DNA from: CAZTAR01 sp043813895
Lineage (GTDB): Bacteria; Planctomycetota; Phycisphaerae; UBA1845; UTPLA1
DNA length: 10,418 nt
Assembly (NCBI GenBank): GCA_043813895.1
Contig: JBDRKQ010000133.1
Location: forward strand, 1-10,418
Direction of reading: 5' to 3'
Positions 5,663 through 10,418 of the stretch are shown in pieces (position 1 is the stretch's first letter; each line of letters begins with the position of its first letter). Made by a program: the position numbers and the translations under genes. A model generated the notes under the pieces. It made no database searches, was not told where the DNA came from, and saw only the letters and a list, made by a program, of their open reading frames with translations.

Positions 5663-7729
5663 ATGTGTGGTATCGCCGGCATCGCCAGTCACGAGCCGTT
5701 GAGGCAGCGGGAATCCGCCGCGCTGGGGCTAATGCTCGACAGGCTGGTCCACCGCGGTCCGGACGATTCGGGCGAATACCGGACCGACTGCCTCAGCATG
5801 GGACACCGCCGGCTCACCGTGATCGACCCCGAAACCGGCCATCAACCGCTGACCAACGAAAATCAAACAATCTGGGCCGTCGTCAACGGCGAGATATACA
5901 ACTTCATAGAGCTTCGGGACCACCTCGCCGCGCGGGGGCACACCTTCCGCACCGCCTCGGATTCCGAGTGCATCATCCATCTCTACGAGGAACAAGAGGC
6001 GCGGTGCGTCGAATCGCTACAAGGCATGTTCGCCTTCGCGCTGTGGGACGAACCCAACAGGATGCTGATGCTGGCTCGAGATCGACTCGGCGTCAAACCG
6101 CTCTACTACCATTTCGACGGCCGACGCCTGGTCTTTGCCTCGGAGCTGAAGTCGCTGCTGGCCGTGCCGGGCATGAGCGTCGAGGTCGACCCGACCGCCA
6201 TCCTCGACTTTCTCACGTACAGCTTTATCCCGTCGCCCAAGACGATTCTCAAGAACGTCCACAAGCTTTCCCCGGGGCGTGTCCTCACGCTGCACGACGG
6301 GCGCCTGGCCATCCAGGAATACTGGGACCTCCACCACCAAGGGCAACCAGTAGCGTCCGACCCCCGCGTCGGACGAAATCACGTAGCGTCGGCCCCCCGT
6401 GGCCGACGTGCGCGGGTGCCCCATCCCTTCCAGGGGTGGGGGACGGATGCTGCCATCGATGAAACCGCCGATGGACTGTGGCAGCACCTCAAGGCCGCCA
6501 CGCGCCCGCGGCTCGTCGCTGACGTACCCGTCGGCGCTTTTCTCAGCGGAGGGCTCGACTCCACCGCCGTCGTCGCCGCCATGTCGCAGATCGCGAGCGA
6601 CGACATCGTCACGATGACCTGTGGTTTCGATGAGCACGAGTTCGATGAACGCGACGCCGCCCGGGAAGTCGCCGCGATGCTCGGATCGGACCACCACGAC
6701 GCGCTGATCCGGCCCGATGCCACGGAAATCATCGACACGCTCTGCTGGCATTTCGACGAACCGTTCGCCGACGCCTCCGCAATCCCGACGTACTACCTTT
6801 CTCAGCTTGCCCGACAGCATGTCACGGTCGCACTCTCCGGCGACGGCGGCGACGAAGTGATGGCCGGTTACCGCCGCTATCGCTTCGACCGGTACGAGGA
6901 ATCATGCCGTCGAATCGTGCCGCGAGCGCTGCGCCGCCGGTTGCTGCCGCCGCTGGCGTCGATCTGGCCCAATCAGCCCTGGCTCCCGCGGGGCCTGAGA
7001 GGCCGTGCGACGATCCGCAACCTCTCCCTGGACGCCGCCACCGCGCATGGCCTTTCGATCTCGACGCTCGATCCCGAGCAGGCGGCGGCCATGTTAAGCC
7101 CCGATCTCGCGCGTATGATCGGATCATACGACCCGCTGGACCACGTCCGCGCGCTGTACGCAAAGTGCGACGCGCCCGATCACCTCTCGAAGTGCCAATA
7201 CGTTGACATCCGGCTCGGCCTCGCGGACGGCATCCTCACAAAGGTGGATCGGGCCAGCATGGCGCACGCACTGGAAGTACGCTCACCGATGCTGGATCAC
7301 CGGTTCATTGAATACGCGTGGTCGATCCCGCCTCGCCATCGAATCCGCGGCGCGGCCGGCAAGTACCCGCTACGAAGAGCCGTCCAGAAACACGTTGGCG
7401 AACGCCCCGCACGACGGACGAAATCCGGATTCGACGTCCCGCTTGACGATTGGTTCGCCGGGCCGCTTCGAGAACGGTTCTTCGACACGCTGCTCCAAGC
7501 CGACGCCCCCCTGCATGAGTGGATTTCGCCGGAAGCGATCCGGCAAACATGGCGACTGCACGGCTCCGGTCGCGCGCGATGCGGCGCAACGCTCTGGAAG
7601 CTCGTCATGTTGGACGCCTGGTGCCGGCGATTCGGGCACGGGGCGGGGGAGCATCGGCGTCCCGCCGGTAGTGACGGCATCCACACCCCCGAAGCGGTGA
7701 CCTCCCGGAGGATGACATGCACCCCGTGA
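5663..7729 (+). CDS. asnB: Asparagine-synthase-type glutamine amidotransferase (AsnB family, exosortase-associated type) with an inserted linker
   Basis: The enzyme takes ammonia from glutamine and uses it on an adenylated carboxylate. The class II glutaminase domain begins MCGIAGIA (Cys2 nucleophile after Met removal), with GHRRL (47-51), NGEIYN (75-80) and SDSE (99-102). The synthetase domain has the ATP-binding SGGLDS (295-300), LSGDGGDE (391-398) and GYRRYR, then KVDRASMAH and RSPMLDH. Overall pattern fits the amidotransferases found beside exosortase and exopolysaccharide genes better than housekeeping AsnB; this is from memory of the family. At 688 residues it is longer than usual for two reasons: about 30 extra residues at 230-261, coded by stacked palindromes (6350-6441), and a 31-residue C-terminal extension (658-688). 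ATG 5663 is fixed by the required Cys2; only weak GAGAGAG precedes it. It overlaps the next gene by 13 bases. True substrate unknown. Confidence 0.88.
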   Translation: MCGIAGIASHEPLRQRESAALGLMLDRLVHRGPDDSGEYRTDCLSMGHRRLTVIDPETGHQPLTNENQTIWAVVNGEIYNFIELRDHLAARGHTFRTASDSECIIHLYEEQEARCVESLQGMFAFALWDEPNRMLMLARDRLGVKPLYYHFDGRRLVFASELKSLLAVPGMSVEVDPTAILDFLTYSFIPSPKTILKNVHKLSPGRVLTLHDGRLAIQEYWDLHHQGQPVASDPRVGRNHVASAPRGRRARVPHPFQGWGTDAAIDETADGLWQHLKAATRPRLVADVPVGAFLSGGLDSTAVVAAMSQIASDDIVTMTCGFDEHEFDERDAAREVAAMLGSDHHDALIRPDATEIIDTLCWHFDEPFADASAIPTYYLSQLARQHVTVALSGDGGDEVMAGYRRYRFDRYEESCRRIVPRALRRRLLPPLASIWPNQPWLPRGLRGRATIRNLSLDAATAHGLSISTLDPEQAAAMLSPDLARMIGSYDPLDHVRALYAKCDAPDHLSKCQYVDIRLGLADGILTKVDRASMAHALEVRSPMLDHRFIEYAWSIPPRHRIRGAAGKYPLRRAVQKHVGERPARRTKSGFDVPLDDWFAGPLRERFFDTLLQADAPLHEWISPEAIRQTWRLHGSGRARCGATLWKLVMLDAWCRRFGHGAGEHRRPAGSDGIHTPEAVTSRRMTCTP
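6350..6375 (+). repeat. 26-bp GTAG hairpin repeat, copy 1 (inside the amidotransferase gene)
   Basis: GTAG (6350-6353), arm CGTCCGAC (6354-6361), loop CCCCGC (6362-6367), arm GTCGGACG (6368-6375), a perfect 8-bp stem. In the gene's frame it is read VASDPRVGR. It is the first of two tandem copies 33 bp (11 codons) apart. Confidence 0.7.
6383..6408 (+). repeat. 26-bp GTAG hairpin repeat, copy 2 (inside the amidotransferase gene)
   Basis: GTAG (6383-6386), arm CGTCGGCC (6387-6394), loop CCCCGT (6395-6400), arm GGCCGACG (6401-6408), again a perfect 8-bp stem. It differs from copy 1 at two stem pairs, each compensated on the other arm, and is read in the same frame as VASAPRGRR. Confidence 0.7.
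6419..6441 (+). repeat. GC-rich hairpin of a different sequence, in frame inside the amidotransferase gene
   Basis: CCCCATCCCT (6419-6428) pairs with AGGGGTGGGG (6432-6441) across a 3-base loop, with nine Watson-Crick pairs and one G-T pair. It starts 10 bases after copy 2 of the GTAG hairpin and codes for VPHPFQGWG. It resembles short palindromes common in spacers of related genomes, but that comparison is from memory. Confidence 0.55.
7651..7671 (+). repeat. Short palindrome at the 3' end of the amidotransferase gene
   Basis: GCATCGGCGTCCCGCCGGTA plus one G folds as a stem of about 7 bp with a 3-base loop and one G-T pair. It lies in the part coding for the extra C-terminal residues (about 663-670) and matches 16 of 21 positions of the palindrome at 9195-9215. 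Confidence 0.4.
7707..7711 (+). promoter_or_regulatory. Strong ribosome binding site within the amidotransferase gene
   Basis: GGAGG five bases before ATG 7717 fixes the start of the adenylate-forming enzyme. It lies inside the coding sequence of the upstream gene, which is the usual sign of translational coupling. It is the strongest Shine-Dalgarno match in the window. Confidence 0.7.
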
Positions 7730-9057
7730 TCGTCAGACGCGTCCTGCTGCCGCTACACGAATGGGCCCTGCAACGCGATTCTCTGCGCTACCTTCATCGG
7801 CTTGAGGATTCGCAGTGGTGGCCCGCCGAGCGCCTCCGCGAACTTCAGCAGGCGAAACTGCGCCGGCTGCTCCGCTACGCCCACGAACATTGCCCCTATT
7901 ACGGGAAACGGATCGATGACGCCGGCATCGACGTCGATCGTGTCACGCTCGACAAGCTGTCCCAATTGCCCACACTCACCAAGTCCGACATCGCGGAACA
8001 CACGCACCTCATGATTGACCATGAGATCAAGGGCGGCCTCTGCGACCTGACCACCGGCGGCTCGACAGGCGAGCCCCTGGCATTCAAGGTGGACCGCACG
8101 AGGCAAGCCGCGGACCAGGCCGCCAGGGCACGGACCCGCCGATGGTTCGGCATCAACGTCGGTCAGCGCGAGCTGTACCTTTGGGGCTCGCCCCTCGAAC
8201 ACGCGGCACGGGATCACATCAGGCACGTCCGTGACATCCTCACGAACCATCGCCTCCTGAACGCCTTCAAGATGACGCCCGCGAGAATGTCGCGGTACAT
8301 CGACACGATCCATCGGTTCGACCCCGTGCATATCTTCGGCTACCCCAGCAGTATCGCCCGCCTTGTCCGCCACGCCGCCGACTGCGGTCGGCCCGTGCGC
8401 AATCGGTCGCTCAAGGCCGTCTTCGTCACGGGCGAGCTGTTCCATCAGGCCGACAGGGCGATTATCGAAGAGTTCGCCGCCGTGCCGGTCGTGGACGGCT
8501 ACGGCTCCCGCGAGGCCGGTTTCATCGCGCATCAATGCCCCGCCGGCGCCTATCACATCACGATGGAGAGCCTCATCGTCGAACTGCTCGACGCCGACGG
8601 CCGCCCCGTGTCGCCCGGAACGCCCGGCGAGATCACAATCACACATCTCGACGCATTCGGCATGCCGTTCATCCGCTACCGAACGGGCGATGTCGCGCGG
8701 CAGGCGTCAGGGCAATGCCCTTGCGGACGAAGACTTGATTCGCTCGAAATCATCGAAGGGCGGCGGACCGACATGCTCCGCACCGCGGCGGGTGGGTTCG
8801 CACACGCGCTGTCGGTCATCTACGTGCTGCGAGACGAACCAACGGTTGGAGAGTTCAAGATCGTCCAGCAGCGAAGCCTCGACCTCGATGTGTCCGTCGT
8901 GCCCCGTGGCGAATTCGGCCCGGCAAGCCGTCAGCGGGTATGCGAATCCCTGAAGCGCCGAATCGGTGAGGAGATAGAAGTTAGCATCAGCCTGACCGAC
9001 CGGATCCACCCTGATGCATCGGGAAAACATCGGCACGTCGTGAGTGAGGCTGTGTAG
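7717..9057 (+). CDS. PaaK/CapK-type adenylate-forming enzyme (phenylacetate-CoA-ligase family)
   Basis: A 446-residue member of the ANL-superfamily branch that contains PaaK, coenzyme F390 synthetase and CapK; these activate a carboxylic acid with ATP. Seen motifs: the phosphate-binding loop TTGGSTGEPL (112-121), the adenine-side motif VDGYGSREAG (259-268) where families usually have YGxTE, RYRTGD (320-325), a QCPCGR pair of cysteines (Cys334, Cys336) as in PaaK, and a C-terminal SGKHR with the likely catalytic Lys437. It starts at ATG 7717, 5 bases after GGAGG (7707-7711), inside the end of the amidotransferase gene (13-base overlap), so translation is coupled. Context points to surface-polymer or secondary-metabolite carboxylate activation rather than phenylacetate breakdown, since no paa genes are near. 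Whether it forms a CoA thioester or only an adenylate cannot be read from sequence. Confidence 0.85.
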   Translation: MHPVIVRRVLLPLHEWALQRDSLRYLHRLEDSQWWPAERLRELQQAKLRRLLRYAHEHCPYYGKRIDDAGIDVDRVTLDKLSQLPTLTKSDIAEHTHLMIDHEIKGGLCDLTTGGSTGEPLAFKVDRTRQAADQAARARTRRWFGINVGQRELYLWGSPLEHAARDHIRHVRDILTNHRLLNAFKMTPARMSRYIDTIHRFDPVHIFGYPSSIARLVRHAADCGRPVRNRSLKAVFVTGELFHQADRAIIEEFAAVPVVDGYGSREAGFIAHQCPAGAYHITMESLIVELLDADGRPVSPGTPGEITITHLDAFGMPFIRYRTGDVARQASGQCPCGRRLDSLEIIEGRRTDMLRTAAGGFAHALSVIYVLRDEPTVGEFKIVQQRSLDLDVSVVPRGEFGPASRQRVCESLKRRIGEEIEVSISLTDRIHPDASGKHRHVVSEAV

Positions 9058-9075
9058 AGCAGTTTTCGAGAGAGC

Positions 9076-9101
9076 GTGGCGGCTGACGCCCGTGTCGGAT
9101 G
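9076..9101 (+). repeat. Degenerate GTAG-type hairpin, copy B
   Basis: GTGG, CGGCTGAC, loop GCCCGT, GTCGGATG. It matches copy A (minus strand 2260-2235) at 21 of 26 positions with the same spacing, but the stem now has one mismatch and two G-T pairs, so it looks like a decaying copy. It overlaps the next small hairpin. Confidence 0.5.
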
Positions 9102-9104
9102 TCT

Positions 9105-9189
9105 ATCCGAGCCACAAGCGCAAGCGAGCAGGTCCGACAAACCCACGGTCTGTCCACGAAGACCCCGCGCTGGCGCTTGGGGCTCGGAT
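9105..9189. terminator. Long inverted repeat, possible bidirectional terminator
   Basis: The 22 bases at 9105-9126 (beginning ATCCGAGCCACAAGCG) match the complement of 9168-9189 at 20 of 22 positions, with a 41-base loop. It sits between the convergent ends of the adenylate-forming enzyme and propeller genes. No U tract follows, so termination is a guess; it could equally be a dispersed repeat pair inserted in opposite directions. Confidence 0.45.
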
Positions 9190-9194
9190 CAGTG

Positions 9195-9215
9195 GCGCCG
9201 GCGTCTCGCCGGTGA
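9195..9215 (+). repeat. Short CCGGCG palindrome
   Basis: CCGGCG (9198-9203) and CGCCGG (9207-9212) enclose TCT. With its flanks it matches 16 of 21 positions of the palindrome at 7651-7671 in the amidotransferase gene. It lies in the convergent spacer. Confidence 0.4.
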
Positions 9216-9251
9216 AGCCACCGCCGGGACGGCACGGCCCTGGAGAAAGAT

Positions 9252-10418
9252 CTATGGCAGTAGAGCAGCCATGAATGCTTGGAGATCCAGGCCGTCCACG
9301 CCAGAGTCGGCATTGATGTCGGCGGCGCAGAACTCGCGTGGAGTTGCGCCGGTCGGATGGAGCAAGACGCCGATGAACGGCCCGATGTCTGCGATATCAA
9401 ACAGGGTGTCACCGTTGACGTCACCTGGTGCGCATCCGCAGCCGAGGAGGCTGGCGATGTATGCGCCTCGGCCGTGTGTGAAGGCGACCAGCGTGTAGTC
9501 GTCCTTGAAGTCGAGGGTCTCGACGACCGTGTGGGCTAGGCCGGTGTTGACAGGCTGCCAAGTCGATCCGCCGTCGTCGGAAGCAAAGACGCCGAGTTCG
9601 GTGCCGACATAGAGTTGCTGGGAATCACAGGGGCGCACGGCGATCCAATGGGCGGGAATGTCGGGTATGCCGGTGAGCTCGATGCCATCGATCGAACTCC
9701 AGTTGGTGCCACCGTTCACTGACCGGAGGACGTGGGGGACATCGTAGTTCGAGTACGTGCAATAGGCGGTGTTCGGGTCATCAGGATCAACCGCGACGCT
9801 GCTGACCCACGCGCCCCATAGCCCGTTGACGAAGACTGACCACGCAGGCGATGGGTCGAGGGCGTTGGTTGTCCGGGCGATGTAGCCGTTTGTGAAGCCG
9901 AGGTAGACCACGTTGCTGTCAGACGGGGCGATGGCGATCGCGGAAATCTGGTCGGGACCGGCAAGGTCGGGCCCGGCGACTGCCCACGATGTCGCGCCAT
10001 TGGTGGTGCGCCAGGGGCGAGTCCCACCTGTCCAGAGGATATCGGGGTTCGACTGGTCCATGGCGAGCGGGGTTATGAAGACACCATCGGTGTCGGTGAT
10101 TCCGTTCGTGGCTTCGGCGAACGTTTCGCCGCCGTCGTTTGACAGGAAGATCCTCGGGAAGCCGTTTATCTCGATGAACAGCCGTTGGCTGTTGGTCGGA
10201 TCAATCGCGACGTAGCCTCCGTCGCCGCCATAGAGCATCCTCCAACTGTCGGGATCGCCGGTGGAGAGCGCGCGGCTCGTACCGTTGTCTTGTGCGCCTC
10301 CGACAAACATGTCTGCATCCCGGGCGCTATCACCATGATAGAACTGCGTCACGCCGTAGCCGTTGTTCATGTTCTCCCAAACGATATCGGGAGGTGGTCC
10401 GGGATCGGGACCGATCGG
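9252..10418 (-). CDS. Secreted Asp-box beta-propeller with dockerin-like C-terminus (N-terminus beyond the window)
   Basis: The open frame has no stop up to the window end, so the ~388 residues seen are the C-terminal part; the methionine at 10370 is probably internal. The sequence is a chain of beta-propeller blades carrying Asp-box / BNR-like turns: LSNDGGETF, RTTNGATSW, RSVNGGTNWSSI and ASDDGGSTWQPV, with repeated DP-x-N/D-x turns between them. Such propellers occur in GH74-like glycosidases, sialidase-like and sortilin-like proteins; no catalytic residues can be assigned here. The end, GDVNGDTLFDIADIGPF... ADINADSGVDGLDLQAF, has the paired calcium loops of a dockerin-like module, preceded by CGC. 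The protein should be secreted, but the signal peptide is outside. It is convergent with the adenylate-forming enzyme gene. Fold is well supported, function is not. Confidence 0.8.
   Translation of the reverse strand, partial: PIGPDPGPPPDIVWENMNNGYGVTQFYHGDSARDADMFVGGAQDNGTSRALSTGDPDSWRMLYGGDGGYVAIDPTNSQRLFIEINGFPRIFLSNDGGETFAEATNGITDTDGVFITPLAMDQSNPDILWTGGTRPWRTTNGATSWAVAGPDLAGPDQISAIAIAPSDSNVVYLGFTNGYIARTTNALDPSPAWSVFVNGLWGAWVSSVAVDPDDPNTAYCTYSNYDVPHVLRSVNGGTNWSSIDGIELTGIPDIPAHWIAVRPCDSQQLYVGTELGVFASDDGGSTWQPVNTGLAHTVVETLDFKDDYTLVAFTHGRGAYIASLLGCGCAPGDVNGDTLFDIADIGPFIGVLLHPTGATPREFCAADINADSGVDGLDLQAFMAALLP

Larger units (their letters stand above)
9058..9251. other. Repeat-rich spacer between convergent genes
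   Basis: These 194 bases hold no credible gene. In order they carry a degenerate GTAG hairpin (9076-9101), a small hairpin TCGGAT-GTCT-ATCCGA (9095-9110), a long inverted repeat (9105-9126 with 9168-9189) and a palindrome CCGGCG-TCT-CGCCGG (9198-9212). The spacer is therefore nearly all secondary structure and could end transcription from both sides. Confidence 0.55.

Noticed and set aside
6350..6441. Reading the stacked repeats as a CRISPR array
   Set aside because: There are only two units, 33 bp apart with 7 bases between them, and the units are palindromes inside a coding frame; no cas gene is near.
6350..6441. Amidotransferase gene broken by the repeat insertion (pseudogene)
   Set aside because: Frame is kept on both sides, all active-site motifs upstream and downstream are intact, and the insert has no stop codon.
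5224..6462. A long plus-strand open frame of about 412 codons crossing from the lipoprotein into the amidotransferase gene
   Set aside because: It is out of frame with the clear amidotransferase motifs, runs antisense to the lipoprotein, and its translation is a typical Arg/Pro-rich shadow of high-GC DNA. A purine-rich AAGGAGGAG near its internal GTG 5593 is too close to that codon to act as a ribosome site.
6017..6820. Long minus-strand open frames opposite the amidotransferase and adenylate-forming genes
   Set aside because: They mirror the codon bias of the real plus-strand genes and show no domain, signal or start signals.

Overview
The window looks like a piece of a Planctomycetota chromosome, most probably a Phycisphaerae-like lineage. 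This rests on high GC, calcium-loop arrays of the DCNENG / DGNGVPD type, dockerin-like C-termini on secreted proteins, a HAD phosphatase fused to a two-helix membrane tail, and abundant short GC-rich palindromes. There is no 16S or other marker, so the placement is inference. No tRNA, rRNA, CRISPR array, transposase or phage gene was seen.

Layout. At the left edge a minus-strand four-helix membrane protein (8-703) is divergent from a plus-strand pair of small lipoproteins (1029-1535 and 1575-2138). A perfect 14-bp hairpin (2307-2341) ends this pair and faces a minus-strand run that reads right to left: a DUF5678-like small protein (4323-4078), an overlapping retropepsin-like aspartic protease (4091-3534) and a GmhB-like HAD phosphatase with a membrane tail (3460-2336). 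Next comes a separate minus-strand lipoprotein with calcium-loop repeats and a dockerin-like end (5427-4591). A 235-bp divergent spacer carrying two tandem hairpins separates it from a plus-strand two-gene unit: an asparagine-synthase-type amidotransferase (5663-7729) and a PaaK/CapK-type adenylate-forming enzyme (7717-9057), overlapping by 13 bases. A repeat-rich convergent spacer (9058-9251) follows. The right edge holds the C-terminal part of a secreted Asp-box beta-propeller with a dockerin-like end (9252 to beyond the window).

How the genes may work together. The amidotransferase and adenylate-forming enzyme form a translationally coupled pair of the kind found in exopolysaccharide or exosortase-associated clusters, and probably amidate or activate a surface-polymer precursor. 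The small protein and retropepsin form a compact pair with a good promoter of its own. The lipoproteins, dockerin-like proteins and propeller are envelope or extracellular proteins of unknown job.

The most notable structure is a family of 26-bp hairpins built as GTAG, an 8-bp stem, a 6-nt loop and the other stem arm. Three intact copies differ at three stem pairs, and every difference is compensated on the other arm. Two of these copies sit in tandem, 33 bp apart and in frame, inside the amidotransferase gene between its two catalytic domains, followed by a different hairpin. Together they add about 30 residues to the interdomain linker. Other palindromes lie at the 3' end of the same gene and in the spacers.
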